A stretch of 64,000 nucleotides of DNA from NCBI RefSeq assembly GCF_901709675.1, contig NC_051087.1:10378884-10442883 (forward strand). The letters are read 5' to 3'. Position numbers and translations under genes: made by a program. The notes beneath the pieces are model-generated. The model made no database searches. It was not told the DNA's origin and worked only from the letters and a program-made list of their open reading frames with translations. This stretch comes from Syngnathus acus. Taxonomy: Eukaryota; Chordata; Actinopteri; Syngnathiformes; Syngnathidae. Shown here in pieces: positions 22,805-39,063 of this stretch. The first letter of the stretch is position 1. Each line of letters opens with the position of its first letter.

Positions 22805-25800
22805 AAATAAATATTTCATGTAATTTATATGTTCAATAAACAAATGAACAAACCAATATGAAGCTTGTTTTGAACTGTTCATATTGCGCATTACTGTACA
22901 TTCCCATGTTTTTTTTCATCAGCTATTCATCATCATACTACATGATGCAACCACGCAAAGGAAATAATAACCCCCCCCATGAAATCTCTCTGGTCCACAC
23001 CTACAGCTTGAAAGTCTGGCGGCAAAAACATATGTTGATGCCGCAAAGGCACTAGTTAGCGCTACTCACCATGCTGACAAGCGCAAGAAGATTAGGGGTC
23101 ATGTCAGTTCCAGATTATTGCAGGTTTTTACATTCATAAACCTGCGCTGGCTCTAATTTAACTGCACCTTATGGGACCTTAAAACATGACTGGAATGAGA
23201 GAAACAGATGTGGGTCTCTGTTAATAGGGAAAGAGCAGCGGTGAGATGGCCCTTTAGTCACTTTAATAAAGGCCAAAAAAAAGCTGTGCACAGCAAAACA
23301 CGGCCAGGCAGGCTCACTTCTGAGTCTTTCCTCGCCTTGTCTTGTTTCTTTCTGTGGTGAGAATTCACCCTAGCATTTTTCCATTTGTCACTTTACATGA
23401 ACTTCTTGTCTCTTTTCTTTCTGGAGCGTTGCTGGACTAGCCTGCATTGCATCTTACGTGCCATCACTTGCAACACGCCAAGCATGTTGCTCTGGCACTG
23501 GCCAATGAGCTAAGTACTGTCTACTTTTTACTCCGGTCAAATGGCAGAGCAGTAACAAGTTTAACACCTTTAAACTGTGAAATCGAAAGATTTGCAGTGA
23601 TTTGACTTGCCGGATCTTCTCAGAGTTATGGCACCTTGTCCTTTGGGGAAAAGGGAGGAATGGAAAGCGATTATATGCTCCTGCTGCGCTCCTCTCTCGA
23701 GTGGAGAGTGAGCTTTGACTACAGGACAGCGATGAATTTTCAACTGACCCGAACTAAAGTGAGAGTTGGGAGGAATTTTAATTTTCTGAAGCTTGTATAG
23801 TTTTGCCTTACTTGCAGTATCTAATATTTGTGTGTCCATAAACCTGTAAAACTATGAAATATGAAAACATCCAACTGCAACTACATTCTCTATTTGTGTC
23901 ATTTGAACAAAGCAACAACAATTTAGGCAGTTTCTTTTCATCATTAAATAATTAGAGCATTCCCTCCCATGATAATCACATGGATTGGTTACAATCTCTT
24001 CCATTGTGATATTAGATCAGAGAGCACGTTCTACTGGAATAATAATATCCCTCCATTATGTCTAGCACAAAGGGGCAACTGTTTGTTAAACGTGTTAGTC
24101 TATCTTTCGACACATTAAAACGTCAAGAACAGCTTGTCAGCACAGTTACCCGATAAGGTAAATGTTAGCCTAGCTTCTTCTCTTACTTCGAGTACTCATT
24201 TGTCTTTGTGTTTTGATTCCCGCCCTACTGTCATATGTTGGATAATAAAAATAATAAAATAAAATAAATTCTGATATGAAACAATGCAATGCATACCAGG
24301 CTTCATATGTACAACACATGTCTCAATCAATTGGGTAAAAGACATTTTTGGCAATTTTATTCTTCCAATATCCAGGAAACACTATTTTCTGTGAATAACT
24401 GGAAAAATATTCCTTTAGACACATTATATTATCTTCCTAGGATAGGAGATGTTATCGTTAAACTTTCAGTAAATGTTGGTCTAATGGCATGTGTACAACT
24501 GTTCATAAAGGGTAGCTTGTGACTACGGCAAGCTGATCATAAAAGTAATTTACCCATTAACTGCGACACCAACCATGAAAAAATAAAGTTGTGATTTCCA
24601 CCATCATGCAGGAACATGGAGCTACTTTGTGTCGGGGGCACAGTAAGGCCTTCTAAGTGGGTGCTGTACCATATGGCAGCGACAGGGAGGCATCACATGC
24701 TCATCGGGCCTCCAAGCCCGACTGCCAGACTGGCCTGTTAATTGGGCAACGAGATCAGAGGCAATATTACAAGCCAATTAAAACGATCGGGACAGATTGC
24801 CAAGTGATGAGCTTCACTGCGTAATTGAGAGTGTGAAGTGTGTTTCACCTCTGTCTGACTATGTCTGTCTGTGTGTCTCCCTCGGTCCAACTGAATAAGT
24901 GATGAGACTGCAGAGGACCAAAACTAGTTAGCGTATTAATGATGTCACTTGAGGCCCCTTCATTAGTCTTAGAGCAGGATTTGAGTGATTTGGGTTAGAG
25001 AATTTGCTGCACTGCCTCAAATTTACCGTCGTCGTAGAAACTGTTTCATAAGGCAGCAGTGTAACATGGAACTGAGGATGCAGAATGTAATGTGTTGTTG
25101 TTTTTAGGCCAGCTTTCTTGATTTGTATTCGTTTATTGGTTTGTGTGCGTGTGTGTGCGTGCGTACGTGTGTGTGTATGTGTGCAAGCAAGCAAGAAAGA
25201 CAGGGCGAGACCGATCCATACGACAGCTACTTTAATTTGTTCTGGGAATATTGTTGTACTGGCGCAGTCCACTGGGCAGCACCTGCATGCCAAGTTTGCT
25301 TAATCATGCAAAAAGAACAGAAAAATGCATTACAGATGTCAGACTGTGTCCCGATAGAGACAGAGATTTGACAAACACCTTGAGTCCAGACAATAATTTT
25401 TGTAGCATTCAGGTGGATCTGCTTGTCACCAAAATGTCAACTCTGCCACTGATATGTAGAATATTAAATGTTTATGGTAACCACTTTGTGTATGATCATA
25501 CAGACGCCATTTCAGCTATGCCAAACCATGCGAGTTCCTGTCCCTGTCCGGTCGACCGATAAATTTGGGGTTGGAATATTTATTTTCTCAGCATAAAAAC
25601 CAAAATCAAATTTTACCCAATAAAATGTGTTGCAATAACTTCAAATTTCAGAATGTTTAAGCTTAAGACACACACAAACTGAAACTCACAGCATTTTTTT
25701 TTTTTAATTCCAACCAAAATCCTGTGAGGCGAAACAAATGTAAGCATTTTCACTCTCTCTTCTCATGTGGTCTTCTCTGTATTGTGAGAATTGTGGCCTG

Positions 25801-26620
25801 CCTCAACAGCAGATGTTTGAGGTTTCCCTCATAAAGGCAATACTACTGTGGTCTATTCAATCATGCCAGTTATGAGCAACAGCCAAAGGCCTGGATCCTA
25901 TACGTCAAGCACTTTTTTAATTAGACCCCAACTCCCTAGGACACACACATTTAAACTTCCATACCTGATGTAATTATATGAATAGTAGTCCAAGTCTTAC
26001 TCAGATGACATCATCATCAAACGGTATATGCCAAAGCCCCATAGCTGGAGAGTGTCTAAAATCTAACTCTTTACTCATCATAATGTGAAAAGTAAATTCA
26101 CAAAGTCATTGGAATGAAATATTTTGTAAGTCTAGCTTTGACAGAAGATTTTACAGCTCGTTGTTCTGACATCCAAGCACCTACATGGAGTAAAAAAGCA
26201 AAACTCCATCAAACAAAAGACAAATCTGACAGGGATGACCAAGATAAAACTTTCAGAAACTAAAGAGACATTAAGACTTTTTAATGTAATGAGTAGCGGC
26301 TGATGGGACCAAGGGTGATGTTCACAAACCAAGGGCAATCAAGCTCATCAAAGACCTTAGTGACTATCTTAAGATATTGCCTTATGAAAGATATCCTTCA
26401 AAAGTAATCTTATGCTCTATTAAACTATAAAACTAAAGTCTTTGTTGCGTTTCAATTGGTTAGGGTTCATATAATGCCATAGCAACCATCCAGCACTCTG
26501 CCAGCTTTGCTAACCTGTAAAGAGGTGCAAGAGAAAGAATGTTACGCATTATCCAGAAAAGTGAGGAAGTAAGTGTGACATATCACCTTCCGCACACAGG
26601 ACTGTAAAGTGGGTCCTTAG
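22805..26620. other. Intergenic DNA with one TG repeat and a candidate regulatory segment
   Basis: Contains an interrupted TG/TGCG microsatellite at 25142-25184. The repeat-free segment 24660-24850 is dense in TAATTG/CAATTA-type homeodomain cores. No exon is visible. The open frames around 25118-25371 arise from the TG repeat. Confidence 0.6.
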
Positions 26621-26722
26621 TCCAACTGCAGTCCTCAAGGACGCCCCTTCTGCATGTTTTAGATGTTTCCCTCCTCCACTAGAACTGATTCAAATGATCA
26701 GCTGATCAGCAACAATCCTGGA
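26621..26722. mobile_element. Decayed fish dispersed repeat, probably a non-autonomous DNA transposon
   Basis: The run of CTGCAGTCCTCAAGGACG, then GCATGTTTTAGATGTTTCCC, then CTGATTCAAATGATCAGCTG follows the order of a dispersed fish repeat I remember. That repeat has a tail complementary to the head, which I do not see here, so this is probably a truncated copy. Family name not assigned. Confidence 0.45.
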
Positions 26723-29700
26723 AATCCCTGCAATTTGGAAATGGAACTGAATTTTCAGGAAAAAAATATTTTCCCACAAAAGATTCCCTTGTGATCTTGC
26801 ACGAGGATTCAGCAAATCTTGCCAGACCAGCTCAGTGAGCTGGGTGACATATTTGGTTGACATTTCCCGTGCATATTCAATGAGTGAGTATATATTTAAT
26901 TTATTTTACAGCTTCCTATTAAAAGGTGTTTACTTGTTTTGAAATTGTCTGGGACAGTTTTATATAACAGGCGCCAACACCCTGGAATGGAGTTTGCTTA
27001 GCCCTTAAGGGTTTATTGGATGAGTTTAAACATCAGGTGGCTTTTAAATATTGTTCATGAATTCTGCATAAACAAGCAAAGCAGCATGATAGTGGACTCC
27101 CTTCACAGTAAAATTCATAGCTTGTAAAAGAGTCCTGTTTGTATCCCGCCATTTTTGCAGAATTCACCACTTAACCAAAACGTCAACCAATCAAAATTCA
27201 CGCCCGCCTCGAAAGATAGGACCATAATGAATGAATTAATAAAAATGGAACTCTAAAAAAGTTCACCCTGGTTACTCCTCGTAAGAATTATTTCAGTATC
27301 CAGTGGCTGTCATCAACCAGTCTAATATTTTCCATCTGAATTTTGCTATTTGTGCATGTGAGACCTTTATGGTTACTGTGAAGACTTGGTCTTAAGGCTC
27401 GGAGCCATTTCAAATAGCAGTTAATATGAGACGCGAATGTTTGTTTTTAAGAGGAGGGAGTGACATTTAGTGGCTCGCCAAGGGGCCAATGAAGAGAACA
27501 TGAAAGTGAAAGTTTCATTTTTAAAGAGAAAAATGCCAGCCTAAGGTTTCATTACTGGCAGGTTGTGTAAGTGCAACTTTCCACACACGTGCAAGCAAGC
27601 TTTATCTTCCAAAAGTAACGACCATTTAGAGTCCCCCCCCAACAATCTTAACCATCCTGCAAGGTGCATCCTCGTGACATTAAAGCACACTTCTCGTTAA
27701 ATGGGTCATAACTTAAAGAGGAGTTGACATGAACTTCCCTTTACAAAACAGTTACAACTTTCACAACCGTTTTTATGAGCTTTATTGACAACCCTACAAC
27801 GCTGAGCACCAGTAGTTCAATAGTTGAATTGTTCTTCCCTCCCACCTCTCCCCTTTGCTCGTACCAATGTTGTTCTAGAGCTATCCGGGGAATAAGAGAC
27901 CTCACACTATGGGGACTTGTAAAACCGGTGTCTTGCCAATGGGGGGGCTCGGTGTGTGTGTGTGCATGCAATCTTTGCTTGGGTGTATTGAGCGCACAGC
28001 AGAGACCAGTAAAATGTTGTCTAAATGAAGTCCCAGTGCTTCAGTAGTAAGTAGTGTTTGATGGCCATGTGATTTGTTTGTTCAGCCCCAATTGCCTTCT
28101 CTCCTGGTTGTCGGGGTGGGGGCCTGCGGAGGCTGACGGCTTCACACCTTCTCTGCTCCTAGCCCCACCAATGAGCCATTTAATCCTCCTTCCTACAGCT
28201 AAATCAACACTTCTTACGCACTTTGAGCAGCTTCAGACCACCACCGCTGACTGCCTGCCTGCTCCCTGGCCTGACTGTCTAGCTTGGAGCTGTTGCGAAC
28301 ATCTTTATATTCCAATTGTCACTGGGAGATGCAAGCACCTAATGTTTTTTGTCAAAAAATGGAATAATGCAGTGCCAATGTTTCATCCTCGTCTCTTTGA
28401 TGTCAATCATTCAATAGCATAAGCAATGTGCAAAAATAGGACATAGAACAGAAACGTTGAGGTATCAGGAGGAAAATGAGTGAGGAGAGAGTATGCCTGG
28501 CCTTTGATGGGAACTCAAGCTCGTGGGTGGCACATTTACGTCAGTGTGATAATTGTGTCTCTAGGGTGAGCTCCTTGGACCTGATCTTGGCGGAGATCAG
28601 AGGGCAAGGCCAATGAGTACAAAGCAGGAGAAGAAAAATGGCAGACGAAATGAGAAATTGAAAGCTACGGAAAACTTTGTGTTCTGTAGGTTGATGTGAA
28701 AGAAAGAATGTAAGCAATTATTTTTTCTTTCACTACTAAAAACAATGCTTATGTTCTAATTGAGCCTACTGCTACAAAAAAAACATAACTTTGAAAGAGA
28801 AAATCAAATTGTCTGAATTATTTTGGTGCTACACTGATCAGTAATAATGAGATCAGTGCAACTGTCATTGCCATCATAAAATAATATAATGATATGAAGT
28901 TTAAAATATTAATTGAAATAATTATAAGAATAAAATAATTATGTGAAATAATAAAATGTAAGTAGAAACGAAGATTTTTAACGTACATATCTTCTATATT
29001 AGCTGCTGTTTATCTAAATCAACAAGGTATTTATTCTACAATATACATTTAAAACATTGCATCTGGATTATGGAGAACGCTATTTTTAGATGTTTTCATT
29101 CTGGCAAGAATGAGTACGTCCATCCATTGCCGCTCGGATTTCACAGAGCGGTGAAGGTTGGCGAGTGTTGGTGCACGGCCAAATGTTGATTTTTTTTTCC
29201 CATCAAGGTTCGGTCAAGGCCACAGGTCGCAAGCAGTTTTTCATGTGGCAAAAAGTTTTTTGAACATGTTCAAAGTTTGATATTTATTAAAAAAAAACTG
29301 AAGGCGCCATAGCACTACTTCAAGTAAATATTATTTCACCAATTCAATATTAGTATTTTGTTTTTAACTGTGCGGTACAGTTGTCAATATCTTTAAAAAT
29401 AATTTGTGCTTACAACATATTTATATCTTGAAGGCATCCAAGTTTCATCATATTGTACAATTCTCTGGCACGACCTCCCTACACTAGCCTCATGTCAGCC
29501 AGCACTCAGTGTCCTGCAAACTTCACCAAATTTGCTCGTAATACAACACTAAGAGTCCACGTTCCTAATTTTGTTTTTCAAATGTGTTCTTTTATTTCTA
29601 TTGTGCAAGTTGATGTTTATCATTAATATTGGGCAAAGGAAATTAAATGGTTTCAACTTACTACATGGATCCCATCCCACAGTCCGAATTTCTTACTGAA

Positions 29701-30447
29701 CCTAAGAGGAAATATATTATCTGATTCATGGATTGTGCTGTTGAAGATGGGCTAATTATTATCACAATCCTTTTTTCACTGCAGAACCATAATGTAAGGT
29801 GTTAACAGATGGCACCTATAAAGGCAATCTGTAGCACGCTTTCTCAATATATAGACCTCCATTGTCTTTGGCGCACGTACTACCCCCATACAACGATGAG
29901 TGGAAAGAAGTCATTTAAAAAGTATTCTATTCTCAGACAATGGATCATTTACTTGTTAATCTCACAGGGGATATAACCAAGTTGCCTTTGTTGAAGTTTC
30001 ATAAAATTTCAACAAGTTGTTCTTGGCTGCAGGTGGGACATTACTTTGCCCCCTGCTGAAAGATCAGCATAGTCTTGTGAGAAACACCTTCTTATCTCGC
30101 CCTCCCAGCTTTGTTTCCCTGAAAGCATGCTGCCTCACACATAATCACACACACGCCTGCTCCCTTCAGGAGAATGAGAAAATTGTCCGCACACATGCAT
30201 GAACTGTGAATAAATGTGCACAGAGACATTTAACCTGATATGTGCTTGCTCATGACCCTCCCCGAGTTCTCTCTCTACCCAGTGACAGCAAAAGACTAGG
30301 GGAAACGTAATCGGTGGTGGTCCGAGTGGTGTCGACTGACAGATATAATTACAGGAGCGGTCTCTAAAAACTCCTCCCTCCCATCTCACCCCCCAATCAA
30401 GAACCCCACCCCATCCGCCAAGCTCTCCTCCACCCCCACTTCCTTGA
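26723..30447. other. Intergenic DNA, no gene seen
   Basis: AT-rich unique sequence with a short C-run near 27633 and a TG run near 27953-27965. The AT-richest part is 28700-29450. No family-like protein appears on either strand. Confidence 0.6.
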
Positions 30448-30466
30448 CCCACCCCCCACCCCACCC
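30448..30466 (-). other. Very strong G-quadruplex motif on the minus strand
   Basis: The plus strand reads CCC A CCCCCC A CCCC A CCC. The minus strand therefore has four G-runs (3, 4, 6 and 3) joined by single-T loops, the most stable loop arrangement known for G-quadruplexes. It lies in a cytosine-rich stretch of about 120 bases (30361-30480). Confidence 0.85.
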
Positions 30467-30969
30467 GAAACGCCACTCTTACCCCCTTGGCCTGAACCAT
30501 TATTTATTTTAGCAGCTCCAGCCAGCTTCAGAGGGCTCAGCAGCACTCACAGGGCCCCTGCCAAAAAGTGGCTTTCTGACTGAAAGCTTTCCAAACAAGC
30601 TCCGCTGGTCCATTTGGCTCACTTCCAATGCTGTGCGGTCTCTCGACTGGGCTCCTTGCCCTCCCTCCTTTCTTAGAGGCAGAGGGGGAAAGAGTCTGGT
30701 TTGCATTAGTATGAATGTATGTGTGTGTGTGCATGCGCACAGTGTGTTTCTCAGTTTTGTGTGTATGTGTTCCTGGCGACCTGACCCAGACCCAGAGTGA
30801 TGGTCCCTGGAACCTGAAGCCACGCCACACTATATAAACAATGAGTGGAGTATTTACAAGAGAGAGACGGCGACTGAGGCTCCTCTAGTGCATCACAGCA
30901 AAACCATGTCTCTGATACTATGCAGACAACCTGTTTATGGCCCTATGTGCCGCGGTTGTGCATGTGTGG

Positions 30970-30984
30970 AGAAACGGAGACAGC

Positions 30985-31018
<34 letters not shown>

Positions 31019-31033
31019 CAGAGAGACAGAGAC

Positions 31034-31063
<30 letters not shown>
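30970..31063. repeat. (GA)n / (GACA)n purine-rich microsatellite
   Basis: GAGACAGA-type units give way to an uninterrupted GA run at about 31039-31063. The Arg/Glu and Ser/Leu frames through it are artefacts. Confidence 0.93.
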
Positions 31064-31064
<1 letters not shown>

Positions 31065-31198
31065 CCATGGCCACCGGATTCCTCTGGTTTGCCTAGCTCC
31101 CAAGTGTCACTTTAGGCATACAGCGAAAAGCTTCTATTATGGCGGCTAACATACATGTGTGTACATGACAGCAAGGTGAGAAGATAAGAAATGAAAGA

Positions 31199-31243
31199 CA
31201 TCCATCTATCCATCCATCCATCTATCTACCTACCCATCTATTA
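31199..31243. repeat. Imperfect (CATC)n tetranucleotide repeat
   Basis: About eleven CATC/TATC/TACC units, more degraded than the GATG array at 4782-4898 and in the complementary orientation. Confidence 0.85.
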
Positions 31244-31347
31244 TCTCTGAAAATTAACAGAAGAAATCCCACACATGCGCAGTTATACTGCACTTTATCG
31301 TAGACATGAAAATAGGGCCCTCTGTCTTCTATATGTCACCAACATCC

Positions 31348-31582
31348 ATCAAGCTGCATAAGAACGCAGCCTTTTTTGTTGACCGTTATAAACCTGACGG
31401 ACACTGAGCTGGACCAGATGGCTAATTTCCTTGGGCATAAGAGATTCCAATGTGAATTTTATGAGCACCTCAAGAAGACTATGCAGGTTGCCAAGGACAG
31501 CAAAGTTTTGATGGCACTCAAACAAGGAGCCAAGTTTCAAGGTCACAGCTTAGATCAACTTGAAAAACATCACAAATACAGA
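31348..31582 (+). mobile_element. Decayed fragment of a transposon-encoded tyrosine-recombinase-like protein
   Basis: Allowing one frameshift near 31370, the plus strand encodes a peptide with KLHKNAA, then LLTVINLTDTELDQMANFLG, then H, and ends in the region KVLMALKQGAKFQGHSLDQL. The order LR-x-H-(A/V)-A-T ... LGH ... (H)-x-E-F-Y resembles box II of tyrosine recombinases (Arg-x-x-His ... Leu-Gly-His ... Tyr), and this block recurs in fish transposon-derived proteins that I recall from memory (Crypton- or DIRS-like). The recombinase Arg is replaced by His here, and the peptide runs into unrelated sequence, so it cannot be active. A domesticated exon is possible but unsupported. Confidence 0.5.
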
Positions 31583-32600
31583 TGGTCGGGCATTTTATTT
31601 CATTTTTTACAATGTATTTGTTTTGGGGCCTTTGTAAAGAACCTGTACATTGTTTTGTTTTCTCCCACAGAAATGGGTATGGACCATGATTAATAATATG
31701 GGACCACGGTGGCTTCTGAGGCCGAGGTGCAGACCACAACTGGTGCGGCAACATTTGTAAATGACATTGCTGCCGAGGAGTCATTCAATGCCGAGTCTGA
31801 GTTTGGTCCGGGTCTTGCTTCTGGGGCATTCAGTGCTCAGTTTTAAAGACGAGAAACATCACTGTTGGGGCAAAGTTTGAACAACAAATTGGACCAGTCC
31901 GAGCTTCTATGTCAAGTTTTATTCAATGCAAGTTCAGTGAGCAGTACTAGTTGAGATGCAACTCCGAACGTGGAGGACCAAATTGCACTGTTATACACAC
32001 AAGAGAGCATTTGTGATCCTTTCAACACACTTTAAGCAAAATTTGTGAGCATGTGGGTGGGGGGAGTTTGCATGTGTGCATTTGTATGAGATGTTGCAGC
32101 TGTCCACTCTGCCAGGAATTATAAACCAGACCCAATCTCACCTGACCTCGTGTGAGCGCTGGACTGTGACCAAATGCACACAAGTGTACAAATGTACCAA
32201 CATTGTCCCGCACACACACATGCATGCATGCATGGGCCCCAGAGGAACACAACTCACTCTCTTCCTCAGGCCAGCAGAGAGGAAGGAAGTAAGGGCTGGT
32301 GGTCACACAATCTCACCAATGGTAAAGCTGTCTGTCAGACCACATACACTGAGTTGAATGTTCCTTTCACTAGCGGAAGGGTAAAGAAGTATCTGCTGTT
32401 AATACGTACCCTTTCTTTTAAGTCAGTTTTTCTTCATCATGCTGAAAATGTCACAGAGCGGGTGGAGCAGGGCGACCAAATGCAGCTTGGACCAGGGTTT
32501 ATTGAAGGGAACTCAAAAGGCAAACTGACATGACTTAACAAACAATAACTTGACTGACTGGCCGGTACATGAAACAAGAAGACATGAAACAAGAAGACAG
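31583..32600. other. Intergenic DNA, no gene seen
   Basis: Contains a short ATGCATGCATGCATG run at 32219-32234 and, from about 32445, the start of what looks like a dispersed repeat (see the tandem array at 32601-32680). No coding evidence. Confidence 0.55.
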
Positions 32601-32680
32601 CAGGACATAACGACAGCAGGACATAACGACAGCAGGACATAACGACAGCAGGACATAACGACAGCAGGACATAACGACAA
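32601..32680. repeat. Five tandem copies of a 16-bp unit inside a probable dispersed repeat
   Basis: The unit CAGGACATAACGACAG starts at 32601, 32617, 32633, 32649 and 32665; only the last copy differs, by one base. Just before it, GACATGAAACAAGA is also partly duplicated. The surroundings (about 32445-32855) have the style of a fish dispersed repeat: GACAGGACTTAAATACACGA, CAGGTGAGAATGATCACACT, ACCATGACAACAGACACG. I could not name the family. Confidence 0.9.
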
Positions 32681-36748
<4,068 letters not shown>

Positions 36749-36797
36749 TGCGTGTGCCCCAAAACACACACATGATCACAGGGCTGAATACACACCT

Positions 36798-36802
<5 letters not shown>

Positions 36803-36860
<58 letters not shown>
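36803..36860. repeat. (CA)n microsatellite, 58 bp
   Basis: About 29 CA units, followed by CGTACACACA. It lies on the same strand as, and complementary to, the TG array at 36619-36747. Confidence 0.97.
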
Positions 36861-36863
<3 letters not shown>

Positions 36864-37224
36864 ACACACATCTAGATAGAGAGTGAAATGCTCCACATCC
36901 TCTATGAACCCCCTGACCTGGAGACAGAGTGCAACCTAGCAGGGTTGGGAGGTAAATGGGGGGAGGTAAGGGAAGGACGGTTGTGAGGAGGAGAGAGACC
37001 ATGGGCCCAGCTGGAGCGAAGGGAGAAGAAAAAAAAGTCTCCCCTCCTTCCTTTTTCCCTTCACCTTACGCCCTGCTCCCTGACCTGCTGCAAAGGAGGA
37101 GGCGGGGGGGCTCATGATGCCTGGGCTTTTGGATGAATTATTAGAACGTGTCATGTGTGGAACAGTTTTTAGACATAGTATTATTGATTTATTAATTTAG
37201 TGCTGTTAAGTGTCATTGCAAAAT
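36861..37224. other. Intergenic DNA between a microsatellite and a Tc1 relic
   Basis: Purine-rich in parts, with G-runs at 36942-36972 that narrowly miss the quadruplex rule because one loop is 8 bases. No gene. Confidence 0.55.
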
Positions 37225-37645
37225 TAAAGATGTTGACTTTTTCCACATTTTGTACAGCCTAATTCAGAAATTGAAGAAATTCAATTGTCACCTTCAAGTT
37301 CTACACAAAAAGAAAATATTATTACATTTATAAGCTCCATCAGGTTGGATGGGGAGAGTCAGTGCACAGCCATTTTCAGATCTCTCCAGAGATGTTCAAC
37401 CAGGTTCAAGTCTGGGCTCTGGTTGAGCCACTCACAGACATTTACAGGGTTGTCCTGAAGCCACTGAAGAATTGTGCTCAGAGTTGTTGTTCAACTCAAA
37501 GATGCTGCCCTGGTCTGAGGTGTCGTGTGCTGTGGAGCAAGTGTTCATCCAGGTGGTCTTCCTCGTGCAGCATTCATCTTTTCCTCAATCCTGTCATTGA
37601 AAAGCATCCCCACAACATTATGCTGCCACCACCTTGATTCACTGT
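37225..37645 (-). mobile_element. Tc1/mariner transposase relic, C-terminal half and 3' end
   Basis: Read on the minus strand, 37600-37640 encodes GGGSIMLWGCFS, and 37370-37470 encodes a block containing SPDLNLVEHLWRDLK, matching the Tc1 signature SPDLNPIEHLWRDLK around the last catalytic acidic residue of the DDE domain. The two blocks are in different frames and stop codons lie between them, so the gene is dead. Past the end of the coding part, 37231-37258 (TTGACTTTTTCCACATTTTG) matches the end-proximal region of salmonid-type Tc1 elements as I remember it. The 5' half is missing: similarity stops near 37645. Confidence 0.85.
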
Positions 37646-37727
37646 AAGCCAAGTAATGAGCGGGCCAAGCTTTTCTCAAAATGTGACCTCATTCATCAAG
37701 TTCCATCATTAGCAATCTGAGAGGAAA

Positions 37728-37805
37728 GCATGGTGACTGACTGGTTAGCACAACTGCTTTACAGTTCAAAGGTCGTGGGTTACTATGAGCGCTCTGCTTG
37801 TGGAT
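37728..37805 (+). mobile_element. Decayed tRNA-like SINE or SINE-like repeat, copy 2
   Basis: GCATGGTGACTGACTGGTTA, then GCACAACTGCTTTACAGTTC and AAAGGTCGTGGGTT match the head of the family also seen at 19472-19570, with the A-box-like TGGTTAGCAC and the start of the B box. It lies about 80 bases from the Tc1 relic and is cut soon after the B box. Confidence 0.65.
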
Positions 37806-38904
37806 GCATGGCTCCATGCATGTACTCATTTTTATAAAAAATAGTCCCTCCGTCCTCGTCATTGAAAAGTGGCTTCCATCACCGATCCGTCCATCGCTGG
37901 TCCGGAAAAAAAGAAAAGTTCAAGTCCAACTGATTAAAAACCCAATTGGATTTTTCCCGAGTCATGTGGGCATGTAGCAACCACAAAGTGGGCATGCCAA
38001 AATCATATGTCACAGCAGTGGCAAATTTAAATCCGAGTGTTTTGCAAGCCTTTTAACAACAATGGCATCCAATCCACAAACCGCATAAATCACAGGCTCA
38101 TTTTGACAGTGTTAGTATGCATACGTTGTGCATAAAAGAAAGGAAAAACATTTTCTACTATGAATTTAGGGCCATCTGTAAGAAAGAACTTTACCTCCGA
38201 GATGTGCATGTTTCCCTTCATGTCACAGTCATACAACCGTCACATGTAACTCAAAGATTCCAGCAGTACATGTAAAAATGTATTTTACGTGCAGCCTTTC
38301 TTCAACAATGTGCTGCAGAATGTTGTGTGTCACACTGGATCTTTTATTTTATGACATTTTTTGTAATCTCTTCCATGCGATCTGGGTTGAAAGCAACTGC
38401 CTGCAGGGAAAGATGTACACACTTGAAGCAGAGAAACAACACTTAAACGTGAGTCCATGTCAAGGACATATACGCAGATAAAAGAGATAGACAGACAAAG
38501 CTGTGTGCATTGTATACACGGCAGAACTGCCGCTTTGAGTACGCGTGTGCGTCTTCCTGTGTAAGCATGTTTACGTTTACATAGCGACACGTTAGTGCTG
38601 TCAGCAGGGGAGTCAGAGTCACCGCTCACTTAGCCCTTTGGCCCGTAAGGCCTTTTCGACACAAGCGCCCACCATTGCGGCTTCTGCCAGTCTTGCCCCA
38701 GATCCGGCTGAGAGAGACCCCATTCAGGTCCATTCCATATTCACCAGTACCCCCTGCTGCTTCAGTGCTCCACCCTGATCCCAACAGCCTCACACTGCAC
38801 CATGCCGAGGATTGTTTCCAAAGATTAGACTTAATATGAATATCCATAAACAGAATAGGACTCCCAGACTGTGAAAGCTATCAAAGACATATTTGCATCT
38901 AATC

Positions 38905-39063
38905 CTCAAAAAGACCCCCCCCCCGCATCCCCTCTTACAGAAAGCCCGCTACCCCCTTTCAGTCCCCGAAAAGATCCTCCTAAACTTCCACTGAAAAACC
39001 CTCAAACCCGCCATCCCCCAGCCCCAGAAACCCTCCCCATTTGCCCCCCGGACCATCCCATCC
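38905..39063. repeat. Cytosine-rich, guanine-poor low-complexity tract
   Basis: About 160 bases made mainly of A and C with C-runs of up to ten (from 38915) and very few G on the plus strand. The strong strand asymmetry suggests an expanded low-complexity sequence. Confidence 0.75.

Noticed and set aside
29108-29200. Possible SINE or transposon piece (CCATCCATTGCCGCTCGGAT)
   Set aside because: Only a vague resemblance to common fish repeats; no box order or termini could be confirmed.
36942-36972. G-quadruplex
   Set aside because: One loop is 8 bases, just outside the usual limit, and it is weaker than the two reported motifs.
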